Shown here: positions 10,861-23,470 of the stretch, in pieces | Layout of the letters: each line of letters starts with the position of its first letter | Numbering within the stretch: position 1 is the stretch's first letter | DNA from: Gnetum montanum | Lineage: Eukaryota; Streptophyta; Gnetopsida; Gnetales; Gnetaceae | DNA: 64,000 bases | Assembly: GCA_015680685.1 (NCBI GenBank) | Contig: MNCI01018064.1 | Location: forward strand, 306,369-370,368 | Reading direction: 5' to 3' | Position numbers and translations under genes: made by a program | The notes under the pieces: generated by a model | Told to the model about the DNA's origin: nothing | Database searches by the model: none | Seen by the model: the letters and a program-made list of their open reading frames with translations, nothing else

Positions 10861-11975
10861 AACACTCCTTTGATAGGATATTATTAACTTGCGTAGGTGG
10901 GGAAGAGGCACACAAAATCGTTAACAAGGTACATGAAGGACTATGTGGAGGACACATAGCTCCTACGGCTATGGTGGCTAAAATCAGACGTCTAGGGTAT
11001 TCCTAGCATTGCATGGAATGAGATTGCTTTGCTAAAGTTAAAATGTGTGATATGTGTCAATGTCATGCCAACCTTATACATGTTTCACCTACTAAGTTGC
11101 ATCCTATGCAGATCACGTGGCCATTCTAACGATGGGGACTAGATATCATAGGACCCATAACACCTAAGTCTTCCACAGGGCATAGCTTCATCATCATTGC
11201 CACCGAGTACTTTACAAAGTGGGCAGAGGTTATCCCTCTTAGGAAAACTACATCTCAATAGGTTTGCCACTTCATCTTAGACAACATAGTAACAAGGTTT
11301 GGTCTTCCCATGACTATTGTGACAGACAATGTGCCATAGTTTAGTAGTGTGGAAATCAAAACCTTTTGTAGAAACCGTGGCATTAAGCAATCCTTCTCAT
11401 CGCCATACTACCCGCAGGAAAATGGTTAGGTAGAGGCAACAAATAAGGCCATCATCAAATTACTTAAAAATATGCTTAGCAATAGCAAGAGCTGGTGGCA
11501 TGAGAAAATCCTCTACATGTTGTGGGCCTACCGTACAATGTGCAGAATGGCTATAGGTAAGACTCCCTATAGCCAAGTTTATGGATTTGAAGTAGTACTA
11601 CCTCTTGAATTGCAGGTATCATCATTGTGAATGATCCTTTCAAGCATTGTGAATGAAGCCAAAAACGACGAGTCAAGGATCATCGACCTCGACTCCCTAG
11701 AGGAAGATCATGCATAGACACTAGGTCGTATTGAATGGTATTAGGAAAAGCAACAACAAAAAAATCAGTTTAACCCAAATCAATGACCAATCAAAAGGGG
11801 GGACCTAGTCCTCAAAGCTGTTCGTGAGCACTCAAACAAGTTTTTAGCAAACTGGGAAGGTCCATTTATAGTCACAAAAGACTATGAGAATGGAGCCTTC
11901 AAACTGGCTGACATAGATGGTAGGAAGTTTGCAAATCTAGTGAACCACATGTACATTAAGCCATACTACGTTTGA
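10830..11975 (+). pseudogene. pol: Element A integrase
   Basis: Integrase that would insert element DNA. The N-terminal HHCC finger is visible (KVHEGLCGGH, then CDMCQCHAN, 10930-11070). The catalytic core keeps GLDIIGPITPKS (first Asp near 11142), IVTDN (second Asp) and, after PYYPQENG, a Glu in EATNKA. The C-terminal GPFIVTKDYENGAFKLADIDG block and the end NHMYIKPYYV then stop at 11975 are complete. Stops interrupt the frame at about 11004, 11020, 11129, 11262, 11338 and 11430. This is the longest collinear integrase in the window. Confidence 0.88.
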
Positions 11976-11989
11976 TACAATGGAAAGGT

Positions 11990-12305
11990 AAGCAACGATA
12001 GTCTGCTATGACTATAAACTAGTGCAGATAGTCTGCTATGACTATAAACTGACATAGATAGTTTGCCATGACTATAAACTAGCACAGCGATCTACTAGGA
12101 CCTTAAACTAGCACAAAAAGTTTGCTACGACCTTAAACTGGCCCATCCACCATCCGCTAAGATGATAAACTAGCACAATGGTATGCTAGGGCCTTAAACT
12201 AGCATAGTAGTCTGCTAGGACCTTAAACTAGCACATTGCGGTCTGCTGGGATCTTAATGCACTCCACTTGATGGTCTACCAGGACCTTAAACTAGGTTTG
12301 CAGCA
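11990..12305 (+). repeat. Post-integrase TTAAACTAGCACA repeat array, element A
   Basis: About nine units of roughly 30 bp, GTCTGCTAGGACCTTAAACTAGCACA and variants, directly after the pol stop. Early units carry ATGACTATAAACT. Homologous arrays lie at 54290-54640 (D) and, reversed, 31120-31440 (C). Confidence 0.75.
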
Positions 12306-13690
12306 CAACATTCCCAACTCATAACCACCACCACTCAAACAAGTGAGTGTGCACAGTGCTGAAACGGGGTGAGACGTTGCAGTTCTAGAACACAGTTCAC
12401 GATGACAAAAGAATACCCTCTAGAACATATGCAACAATGCTACCCCTGGCATCTTGCTGATCCTCTAGAGATGTCATCTAACATCTTGCTGACCTTTCGA
12501 AGCTACCACCACCATGACCCATTACCTTGGTAGTAGCTTCTATTGTTAACACCTACTATTGGAGTCCCAACACTATTGTGGCCTAGCCACAAAGTTGCTA
12601 CGCTCTAGCCCTTGCCAGTGCTTGAGCTCAAAAGACATTTAGCTGCTAGGTCTCTTAGCTTACAGTTTAACTGCATGATGTTTCCCTTGGGCGGGGACTC
12701 TTGAGCACTTGCATCACCACAATTCCTAGCCTCCTCGATGCTAGCCCCTTCAATTTGTCACTGCCAGAACTATTGCTAGCCTTTCTAGTTTGGATGTCAC
12801 ATGTCTCAACAATAGTGCCTACCACTGCAGTGGTATCTAAAGCAATTAAGACCTTTACCTAACTACATTGCATGGTTACATTTTTCTGGTATGCTTTCTA
12901 TTGCGCTTGTAGGATACAAGTTGAGATGGCATCGGTCAGAGATGCATTTCGCCAAGAAGACAAGACACTACATCATTTTGAGGTGATCTCTTTGACTAGC
13001 TTAGCTACTTGGGAGTGCACATTTTTCCCTTCCTCATTACCCTTCGTCATCTCATTTCTTACACCCGTAGTTTCCCTTTTCACATCCTTTTTACAAGTTT
13101 TCGTTGGTGCATGTAAAGCCCTCCCATATGCTCACCTGTAAAGTCCATAATGCGCAAAACACAACTCACTGCATGGGAAGCATCTGTAGGTAGGTCAAAG
13201 CCCCACATGGATGTAACACAACTCATCTTAGGGAGGAAACACCTATCCTGCAACAACAAGGTTGTTTACAAGTGAACATGGCTAAGCAGCAAAAGAAAAG
13301 CGCAAAAGCATAAGAAAAAAAAAGAAATTCAAGAAAAAAAGAAGGAAGAGAGTGTGTGCCCAAAACAAATGGCATACCAGCTATTTCACAGTGACCATCT
13401 CTAAGCATCCTGATGAGAGGGTAGAAGCTAGCAAAAGATAGATGCCCATGTGCACTGACTCCCTCACAAGTACTCCAACGAGGGACCCCACTACATTTAA
13501 TCTTTTCTTTTCCTAAGCCTGTCCCCTCAAGTCCACCCTTTTCCTCCTTTTTCTTGCACAACTATCCTGATACTCCCAAGCACAATAAAGAAACATCTGA
13601 GAAACCACTAAAGAGCGATGTTGGTGTCTTTTTCTTCATGGTGTTTCATATTCTTTGTTAATTTCTATTAGGTAGATCCTCCAAACGTCA
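12306..13690 (-). other. Element A 3' region with conserved exon-like blocks
   Basis: No long ORF, but several blocks match elements C and D. On the minus strand these are KVLIALDTTAVVG to IQTRKASNSSGS (about 12860-12700) and a block opening near 12535 with MEATTKVTG and continuing QQDARGS, both matching D 55211-54640. A segment at about 13250-13140 has acceptor TTGTTGTTGCAG|GATAGG and donor TTTACAG|GTGAGCA. On the plus strand, 12895-13020 also matches D (FRQEDKTLH, LTSLATWECT) behind an acceptor-like CGCTTGTAG. Which strand is coding is unresolved; the splice pair favours minus. Confidence 0.4.
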
Positions 13691-13705
13691 ACAAAGAGGG
13701 GCTAG
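13691..13705 (+). other. Polypurine tract, element A
   Basis: ACAAAGAGGGGCTAG directly precedes the 3' LTR and primes plus-strand synthesis. Near-identical tracts precede the 3' LTRs of D (56014-56028) and C (29959-29945, minus). Confidence 0.8.
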
Positions 13706-15605
13706 TGAAACACCATAAAATTTCAGGACTCTCATGCTTTAGCAGAGTCTTGGAATTTAGGTAAGGACTTCCACAAGTGTAGTGTCATGATGATCCACAT
13801 TGAGGGTACACTGTCCATTCTAGCAAGTTTTCTATCTCCAGAGCTAACAAGCTTGCTGGACTCTCTAGCCTGCCCAACTAGACAATTGACTCAGCCGACA
13901 GTCTATGCAGAGACCATGCTAGGAGTTGTCGAAAGTGTTCGGGATGAGCAAAATAGTTCGAAAAGTTTTCTAGTGAAGAAGTCTACTATGCTATGTAGCA
14001 TAGCAAGCCTTGAAAGATAGTTGCTCAAGCATCCAAGTGCGAAATGATAAAATGATTGCAAGACAAGTCAGAATTTAGTCAATGCAAGGTGTTGCACTAT
14101 GCTATGCTATGTAGCGTAGCACAATGTAGCAAAGGAAAAGTAAGGCCCATCTTGCCAAGTGATTACAACAAGAAAATTACACTTCGCAATGCTTTGGCCT
14201 CCAAAACTGGTTGCACCATTTAGCCTTAGGCCTCAAGCAAAGTTTCTCGCTAGAAAATTATGGATTGAACAAAGAAGCAAGATATGCTGACTACTATGCT
14301 ATTCTACGCTACATGGTGTAGCATACCATAGTAACAATGCAAACGTACCAAAAGTGTTTCAAACATAAGTTCAATGAGTTCAAAAGCTCTTCGACATGAA
14401 CGAAAAAATTTGTAGTTGTTAGTGTGATTGAACCTCAGACAAATGCTCTTCAACTCCTACGCAAGTTTATGTTAAGCCTAGTGGCTAGACTATGCTACAC
14501 TACATAGCATAGCATAGCATAGCAAGAAGCTACTTATGCTACGCTAATATGTTCAACAACATGAGTAGCGCAACACTGACACAAAAACATCAAGGCATCT
14601 TCAGATAGCTGTAGAACTTGTTGGCAACAATTTTTCTCACTCTGGCATCTCCTTGGAAAAATTAGCAATTCCACTTCATTTTGCATCCCCCTGGTTAACT
14701 CCCAAAAAATTGTTCCTATGCTTGACCCTGCTTGTAAGAGTAGGGAAGATGTAGTCTTGGAGCGTAGGCTCCATTTTTCTTACATTATTAGAACACTAGA
14801 TTTCAACACATGCCGTTTCAACAGTATGGTCACAGCGTAACAAGGTTCACATCTAGTTTCGCATACCTACACGGTAATGGCATGTTAGCATCTTGTAGGG
14901 CCCAGGACATGTGGCATCTAGACCATGATTCTCTCCTTCTCCTAGCCCTATAAATACCCCGAAAAACAATGCTCAAGGGGTTAGCTGTTTTGCTTTGGTT
15001 GGTTGGCTTCTTGGTTAACTCCTTAGTTGGCTTGTTAGTAGAAAAGATTGGCTTTTTGGTGCATTTGGCTTTTAAGTTGGTTTTTAGAGAGAGCATAGTT
15101 GGCATTTTCATTTCAAGGCACTCTAGTTACCTTTAAGTTCCCTAGTTGTCTCCGAACATCCCTTTGTGAGTAAATAATATTGATATCTTAGTGAACAAAG
15201 TGGCAAGCAGAAGACCTGTGACCATACTATTTGGTGTAAGTAGTGTCTCTCCAGTGTTGCACAACCTGTTGTACACCTTTTTCAAACAAGGTAAAAGATT
15301 AGATTTACAACCTTTGGGATGGTGCACTCTCTCACTCAAATTTGTTTGGCTATTCTATTATTGTCATCGTTGTTTGTCACTGCTTTACACTTGTCGATCA
15401 TTAGTTTACATTTGCGTGTCTCGCTTTTGTAACAACATTTACGTAAGGTTAAGATACTTTAACTAAGTCCCTATCTAATCGACTAGACCGTTCAGGATTC
15501 CCCGCTTCCATTTGTCTCCAGCACAACCCTCGCACAAATCCAAGGTTAAACTGTTCACCTAGTAACCTCTCAGTGTTCCAGCCGCTGATGTTTTTGGTCA
15601 CTACA
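13706..15605 (+). repeat. 3' LTR of element A
   Basis: About 1.9 kb, starting TGAAACACCATAAAATTT right after the PPT and ending in CACTACA. It shares with both D LTRs the start, a block near 13760-14000, a TATA box (14949-14956, CCCTATAAATACCCC), TTGGC-rich repeats downstream of it (14995-15110), and the end block AACCTCTCAGTGTT. The U3 part holds three palindromic clusters of the words TATGCTA and TAGCATAGC (14098-14130, 14290-14335, 14492-14560). Confidence 0.85.
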
Positions 15606-16510
15606 CCTATAGCTAAAGCCCATATTTTAACCATATTTAAGAAGGAAGTGAATGACTTTATCAAGTTAAAGCTCTACTACTTTGATACATGGTCACTCAA
15701 TTAGGCATTTTGTCAAACTAAAAATGTAGAAGATGTTACAAAGGCTAGTCATGACTTGGTCTACATAGCATATGAAAATCAACATACATGGAGAGATAAG
15801 GAAAATAACAAACAAACCAACATAACCGAAGCAACTGTGATTTAAGAAATAAAGACCATGAACTAGAGGCCAAGGGCCAAACCCACCTAAGGCTCCCACT
15901 AATGATCAAAATAACCAACCATCAACCTCTGGGGCTACTACATTAACAACAACCAAACCTAACTTTAAGAGAAAGGATAGGTCCAAATGCACTACCTTAC
16001 CTATGAAACCATTCAAGTTACTAGACCAACTATTAAAAAGGGGGCACATGCAACACAAACAAATGACTGAAGCCACTTGAAAGAAACATAAGAGGTTATG
16101 AAAAATAGCTAAAGATCCCACTAGAGCAATGAAAAATGACCCACAACTATCTAAATACTTCAAGTTAGATCGCTTCTACCACTATCACCAGTTGCCAAGT
16201 CCTAGCACAAACTTTTGCCTTGCAGTGAAGAATGACCTACAGAGGATCATAGGTAGGGGGAAGTTGGTCTTAGATACATCCAAGCTAATTTAGCCACAAA
16301 ACCAGTCGATGCAAGTCCACAAAGACTTGTTGAATACTAATGACAACCCCTATTTATTTCAACATTTAACATTGATGACAATTGGAGACCTACAAGAGAG
16401 TCATTCATGATTCAAGTACCCCTTGTCAATGAAAGGGCTTCTTTAGCTTTTCACAGCTCAAGATCCTCATTCATCATAAGAGTATCATCATGAGTGCCTT
16501 TGAGGGATTC
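15606..16510 (+). pseudogene. gag: Element B gag, C-terminal half
   Basis: Coding similarity begins right at the edge of the A LTR: VNDFIKLKLYYF matches VNEFIKSKLYYLAP of element C. The knuckle near 16170-16230 reads FYHYHQLPSPSTNFCLAVKNDLQ; it keeps the final Cys lost in A and D but has lost the first. GRGKLVLDT follows, then PFVI-type motifs (ESFMIQVP, SSFIIRVS, DSFVINM) at 16400-16525. Stops and frameshifts are frequent. There is no reading frame longer than 100 codons, so this is called by alignment to the other copies. Confidence 0.65.
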
Positions 16511-16929
16511 TTTTGTCATCAACATGCATTAGCGTAACACAACACAAACAATTGTATCCAAAATAATTACACAATGACCACCTATGATGGCCAATGTTAC
16601 TACCTCTTCTTTACAACCAGGAGCTAACAACCAAAAAACTTTAGCCAAACAAAGGAAGAAGCATAAGAAAAAACTTGATAAGTAGACAAAGGCATGAAAG
16701 GAAGTGGGCCCACTGAAGCCCATCCCAATTTTTTCTATACCCATGACCTTCTTTGTCCAACCCTCTCCAAACAACAAGCCATAGGAGGATCAAAAAGCCC
16801 ACAACCAACACAATGAGAAAGATCCACAACAATCACAACCTAAAGTCGAAGTTCACATTTTGGGATGCATGGAGGAAGTAAAGCACAACTAGCGCAACAA
16901 GCCCCCAACTAATGATTAAAAATTCCTCA

Positions 16930-17730
16930 CTACAATGGATCAAGCTAGACAATCCCTCAAGCAAAAGAATACAACATTAAGCTTGTATGACTTGATCATG
17001 GCCTTTGCCACATATCATGAGATGTTAGTCCAAATGTTAACTTCTATCCTCATTGTGAGGAAATCCTTGCTAATGAGAAAGCCATCCATGCAGTGATGGT
17101 CCCTCCCTCACTAAGGGGGGAGAAGCTAGTATCCCTACTATTTTGTAATAGTGAAATCAAGGTGAATCCCCAAAATGGAAAAGTAATTGTGGATCCTTTA
17201 TTCATAAACATATGCATAGGAAAATTTAAAATACATCAGGTGCATGTTGATGATGGAGCCACAATCAATGTCATTCCATGCACCATTTTCAAATGCTTAG
17301 GTCTAACTAAGCAGATATAACCTACATCAACTGCAGCTCTTAAATACTACAATGGATTAAGAGTTGTCATCAAGGGGTTTATCTCCTTGGATTTTGTAGA
17401 AGGGGAATAACTCCCCATAACTGCCAATTTCTTGGTGGTGGTGGTAACACTAGGATTCAACCTAATCCTAGGAAGACCTTGGTTGGCTTAATTATAAGCT
17501 GTATCCTCTCCCATTCATTAAGAAATTCACCTTCCTTATGAGGGAGGTGATATCATCATTCATGGTGATAATGCAAGTCCACTGGCTATTAACAATGTAA
17601 ACATAAAATAGGGGTCTAAAGTGTAGCTTCAAGAAGAAGCTCCCAGCCATGAAATCCAACAACCCAAAGGAGAGCAACAACCTAAGAAATCCAACAATGA
17701 CAATAATAAATAATGGATGCATTATGGGAT
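16930..17730 (+). pseudogene. pol: Element B protease
   Basis: Retropepsin domain with an intact active-site motif, VHVDDGATINVIP (about 17240-17280), then FNLILGRPWLA near 17455-17490 and, after stops, EIHLPYEGGDIIIHGDNA. The lead-in (YDLIMAFATYHEMLVQML, about 16985-17040) matches the A and D copies. Stops fall at 17318, 17408 and 17490. DDG is retained here and in D but lost in A and C. Confidence 0.75.
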
Positions 17731-17739
17731 GCACTCCCT

Positions 17740-18270
17740 TTTATTATCATCAGCGAAGGGGATGGTAAATATAAGCTTGTGCAGAATAGACCTTACACAT
17801 TCCGTAATCTTGTAAATATTAGGAAGAATCTACACAAGTGAAGTTCACCTTAACCTTTTTATTCCATACCCCTATAACCAAATGCACAAATAGCCATATG
17901 GCCTAACATTTTTTTTAATTTGTTACACTTTTTCATGCATTTTTTATTCTTTATTCATGTAGCCTAAGCTCATTTTCATTTCTACTTCTTTATTATAGCC
18001 CTTATTTACTTTTACTCATATTATAAACATCAAAATGTCTTATATATATATATATATATATATTTATTTATTTATTTATTTTTCAACATGGCCTACCATG
18101 GTCTTATACTAGAAAAATTATAGTCTTCTAAGACTCTAAATTGGTTTTTTTTGGTTCACTAAGACCCTAAGCTAGCAATGTAGCCACAATCACACATCAA
18201 GGCCTACTATGGCCTTGAATTGGCAACACAATATAACCTGAGTGCATGATGGCCTAAAACTAGCAAACAT
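17740..18270 (+). repeat. PR-proximal repeat region of element B with a microsatellite
   Basis: Contains a TA dinucleotide run (18040-18062) followed by TTTA tetranucleotides (to 18084), then decayed units of the family array such as GGCCTACTATGGCCTTGAATTGG and GATGGCCTAAAACTAGC. This marks the left edge of the PR-RT insert. No coding seen. Confidence 0.6.
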
Positions 18271-21200
18271 CGTGTTTATTATTATACTTCTTTTTTAGCC
18301 TATTATCACATTGATTAGCCATTTAATGCCAAAATGTTAACATAGCCATTTTCAACATTTACGATGTCTACTACAACTATAGATATATATAGTCAAAAAT
18401 AAAACCAAAATTTAAATTTAAGATTAAAGTGTCCATTATCTACATAGCCATGGCCACACTATGTGGCAAAAATGTCAAAAAATAATAATCATCTATAACA
18501 TATTCCTGGCTAATCATAGCCATCAACATGAAAATAACGATAAATAGCCAACAAGCTAAGTTGATGGAGGCTACTAAGAGGCATTCGAAGGAAGTGATGG
18601 GTCATTCCCACGCTCATTGCTAGGGCTGCCAATGTCTCTTGAGGCCTGAAATGCAACCTATAGCAAGCTAGTAATCCATAGCCAAACCCATGACTTAAAA
18701 CAAAAACTAAAACATAAAATATATTAAACCTATGGAGATTCACCTTCAATACTTTTAGGGGTAGATGTAGAAGACCCTCTTCCAAATGATGGAGGATCTA
18801 GTCCTCTATCATGTTGACCCAGTGAACATCTCCAAGATCAACATTAGAAAGGATTCTTGTATTGCCTACTGTAGTCCAAGTAGGTAGCTCTTGGGTAATA
18901 GTAGTTGTAGAGGTCTCGTCTGTAGTAGTGGTAATCCAAGTAGTAGGGGATTGATCCACCATGAGAGTACTTTCAAAACGTTAATAAGCACTTTCCACTT
19001 GGATCCCTTAGATGAACAACTCTCTCTTGGGCTGTTCAAATGACTCCTCCTTAATTCACTTAATGTAGGCCCCAGAATCTACCTTGTACTATCACTTGTG
19101 GGCCTTTTGTTTCTTATCCCACTCTAGGACCCAAGCGTAGTGATCTTTCTAGTCCTCAACCTTCTGGAAGATGGTGATGTACAACCTAAAAGAGCCTTGA
19201 CATAAGCACAAACTACAATATGGCCAAGCAAATAAGGCACATAAAATGAAGTCCTTACCTATCTTAGGTGTAACTTTTCTCAATTAATCAATGATGTCCT
19301 TAGCCATCCCATGCATGACCTCCACCTTTTCTAGAGTCTCTACCCATGATTTCACATGAAACTTAGGGACAGGTGGCTTAGGAACTACTATAAGAATAAC
19401 AATCATTACATGGTTAAGATAAAAACCAAAATAAAGTTATAAGATAGAACAAAAACATTAAGGCATAGGCATACCTGGCTCCTTATCCTCTTCCTCCTCT
19501 AGGATGATGATGGGGGATGTACCCAACACAACATCACTAAACAAGGCATCTAGATCATTTATATCCTCATTGGAAAACCCTTCAACCACAAGTTTATTTA
19601 GGAGTGCCTCTTCTACATGCCTTTGTTCTACCTCTGTGGCAACTTGGGCTACCATAGCCTGAAACTTGTCTACAACAAGAGCACATAGAAAATTGGTTAA
19701 CACATGAAAGCATAAAGTAGATGTAAACTTTAACACATGAAATAGCCAAATTTAGCCAAAGCATACTTGTAACTACCTATTGCAATGGACTAAGCTTAAA
19801 CTTAGGCTTCTTTAGCATAGGTTTTTCTAACATTGGTGGTGCTTCCTCCATAGGGCTCTTAAGTTTCTCTCTAGCAGCTACTTTGGCCTACCAACATAGT
19901 TGTTTGGCCTCATGGATGTTCACTAGGAATGTGAGATGCTCCTAATCACTTGTGCTATTAGGAGACTCAAAGTGCTTGACATTAACATCCTTAGTGGTAA
20001 TGGATAATGTATCACCCATCCCTTCTAGTGGGTTTTGAGCTTATGCCATTGGATAAATGTGCTTTATCCAAAGCATAGAAAGTTGGCTTGGGTCTTGGGA
20101 AACCCATTTCCCATTTTTATACACCACTAGAAACTCTACAAACCTCTTTAAATAGCCAGTAAAAAATGCAAAATGCATGTGGATTATTATAGAGGTATCT
20201 GCACAAAGTCTAAGGATCTCTTCTGTAAGCCTAAGAGCCAAAGTAGTTGCCCAATTAAACCAAGTGCTATCCATCAAGACCTTCTTGAAGGTCCACCCCT
20301 ATGCTATGCTAATAACCTTCTTTTGTGATAATAGTTTAGGAAATGCACAAGAACTAAACAAAGGATATGAATTATTTGCATCAAGGTTTGTGGAGCCATC
20401 CATGGAAATTCTGAAGTGGCCCATGTTGGCACCAAGCCACTTCAAAACTTTATCACAATGGCTTGATTCCTTCACTATTCTTGTTGGGACCTTTGCCCCA
20501 TTAGTAGGGACACCAAAAAATTTTTGAAAGAGGCCCACATCAATATCCATGTTAACCTTCACATCCTAGATGATGGTGCTAAAATGACCAACCTTCTCAT
20601 CGAAGGAGTTGATGACATGCAACATCTCCACAACATTGATGGAAGGGATATGTGCCATAAATACATCAAGAAAACTTGCACATTGGATGTTTTCTTAAAT
20701 GTATGTAGGCACCTGTGACCTAAACCACTATTGTGCTAGTATCACCTCACCAAACTTTAGGATGAGGGTATCCTCATGATGTGCTGTTGAAAGTTGTATG
20801 GTGACATCAGTAGAGGCTAAAGATCCTACAAAGAAACAACCAAAATTTAGCATCAACATAAGCAAAATTTCACAACTAGTCAAAGAAATAGAACGCTTAG
20901 ACTTATAACCATGACACATTAGAAGCCATAGTATTTATGTTTACCTTTCCTCCTCTTCTTTAGTGTGGTTTGGGTGGAGGTCCTAGCTACAAGGGTCTAA
21001 TCCATGGAATTATCAACATCTACTCATCACTTATTCATCATCCCATCATCCTTGCACTTCTTGTATACAAGGTCGAACCTTGAAGTGTATGCATCAACAT
21101 CCTCTCTTAATTGTTGATACACAAAAATTATAATATAAAGACTCTTGGTGAATTTTTTTAAGTAGTTTGAGCCACTGCCAAGATTTAATCATTGATGATC

Positions 21201-21761
21201 AAGCCTTGATCATTGACCTTGTACCTACAAGAAGTTTGTAAAATCGATGAAGTTAGGAAAGGTAGTTAAGCAAAAAGCATAAAAACATTATAATAGCCAT
21301 GCTTACCCCTACAAATGATACACAATGCTCGACAGGTTCTAGAATAATGTGTGGGCTCTATGCACCACCATCAAAGTATTGTCAGCATTATACTAACTAT
21401 ATTCTAGCATCATCTAGATCTATGAGGTAACATAGACTAATAACATATTTCACTCCTCTTGTTGATGGCTTGTCATTGATGAACTTGGCAAAAAAGTTAG
21501 ATGTCCAAGGCAGCAAAGACTCCACTATAGACCCAGCCACATCTATGAACAAGTGTAACCATAACATCACACTAAAGTTTTATAGAATGTAGGTAAGGAA
21601 TTCCCTTGCTCTAGGCTAAAACCATAGTGATACCTTCCCCAAAGGCATATCGGGGAGAGGTGTATTGATCTTAAGATAACCAATATAGCATAAAATACCC
21701 ACCAACTGGACAATAATGAGTAAGGGCTTCAAGAAAATCCTACATAAAGCAAAATAAAAGC

Positions 21762-22035
21762 ATTATGACCAAGTGAAATTGCTCAGCAAATTTGGAAAAA
21801 AACATATAGATGGAGGTGAAATTAGCCTCTAAAAAAAGCTCTAAGGTGTTTATCTAGATTAGCTTAAGGAATTGCAAAAGAAAACATTATTACAACCTTG
21901 TATTATGACCAATTGGAGTTACTTAGCAAATTTGGAAAAAAACATCTAGTCGAAGGTGAAATTAGCCTTTGTAAAAAGCTCTAAGGTGTTTATCTAAATT
22001 GGCTTAAGAAATTCCATAAAAGCATTATCATAATA
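21762..22035 (+). repeat. Direct repeat of about 140 bp
   Basis: Two adjacent imperfect copies, each containing AGCAAATTTGGAAAAAAACAT, then GGTGAAATTAGCC and AGCTCTAAGGTGTTTATCTA. It lies in the large first intron of B's antisense gene. Smaller repeats of ATTTAGAAAAAAGCAT follow at 22125-22200. Confidence 0.75.
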
Positions 22036-22199
22036 TTTTATAGCATTTTACTTCATAACCAAAATATTATAGCCCAAAGTTTATAGCCAAAGCTAAGACT
22101 TAGTTTGAATTATACATAAATTTATAAAAAGCATGCATAAATTTAGAAAAAAGCATTGAAATTTAGAAAAGGCATTAAAACTTAGAAAAAAAGCATATA

Positions 22200-23470
22200 G
22201 CCATAGTAAAAATCTTTCTAAAACTAGTGAAGCCTTTCTTTTGTCTTAAAAAAATTTAAAACATAAGTTTTACATATTGGAAAGAAAAGCTACGCATACC
22301 AATCACTTCCATCCCTAAAGGGGTAATGTGCTACAACCATAGTTTTTCCTTGTTGACTGGTTTAGCCAAGAAATTCATTAAAAATTCATGAAAGCTTAGA
22401 TTTCAATGATTTCACCATGGAATGGATCTTGATATCACAAGATTTGTAGCAACTAGAGATGCATAATCAATTTTTACATGAGTTATAGAAAAGCTTAGAA
22501 AATATCGTAGTTGTCAACATTAACCCTCTTTCGCACAGGGTTGGTAAAAAATTTTCCAAAACCTCGTTTGAGCTCCGAAAGGAGTGATTTCACCACCATT
22601 TGAAAGCTTAAATGAAGCCCTATGCACTCATACTTAGATAAAATTGAAAAAATTTATGTTTATTTAGAAAAAATTTGTCAACTTAGACAAAAATCAAAAA
22701 AAAAATTCATTAAACATTTGTTTGATGTCCAATCAGAGTGATTCTGCCTCTATTGGAAAGATAAACCCAAGAAATACTTATCCATCAAAAAAAATTATCC
22801 AAAACCATTGTTGTTTTATTTGAAACAATTCATGAACATACATGAAATTTTAAAAATGACATCAAAAACCTAACAACATGACCTTAAGAAAATAGCCATA
22901 AATTAATTGTTTCAGAGCCAAAACAAATAATAAAATATCCATTAGAAAGCTTAAACATAGGGCTACAAACCCATAACATTATATTTGGAAAATATGAAGC
23001 TATTGTTTTAAAAAAAAATAAACAAGGTGTCTTGCTTTTTCATGTAAAAAGCTAAAATTCCTAAAGCCCAACTTAATGTAGCAATAAAAGCATATCAAAA
23101 ATAGCCAAAATGATCGATAAACATTAGAAAAAACACCAAAATAATGGGGTAGGATTTCACTGAAATTTAATTTTGATGAATACTTTGGCCTAGATTTGAA
23201 AAAAATGGCCATGCCCCCAAATTTTGAAAAAAAAAAGCATAAAAATAGTAAGCATAATTTTGAAAATCAAATCTATTAAAGAAAAAATAATGAAATGATC
23301 ATGGATCTATGTGGAAATAGCCAAAATAAGAGGTGTGATTTCATCAAAATTTCAATTCACCCCCTCTGTCAACATAGATCTAAGAAAAGCATCCCCACAC
23401 ATGGTAAGAAAAATACAAGAAAATCATAAAATATAGCTAGAAACAAAAACAAAAATAGGTAGAACTACCT
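22200..23470 (+). other. AT-rich stretch without recognisable coding
   Basis: Corresponds to the first intron of the element B antisense gene. Rich in poly-A tracts and short words; no ORF with recognisable similarity, RNA gene or element end seen. Confidence 0.5.

Larger units (their letters stand above)
576..15605 (+). mobile_element. Element A: Tat/Ogre-like LTR retrotransposon, 5'-truncated by the window
   Basis: Internal region and 3' LTR of a giant gypsy element inserted in the gag gene of element B. Order: C-terminal gag, PR, insert with antisense gene, RT, RNase H, second RNase H, integrase, 3' region, PPT, 3' LTR ending in CTACA at 15605. Immediately downstream, element B Gag coding resumes mid-domain (VNDFIKLKLYY), which shows the nesting. 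The 5-bp target copy on this side would be 15606-15610 (CCTAT); its partner is outside the window. Every domain aligns with element D. The element is dead: many TAG/TGA stops, several at former CAG or CGA codons, and a mutated protease active site. Confidence 0.85.
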
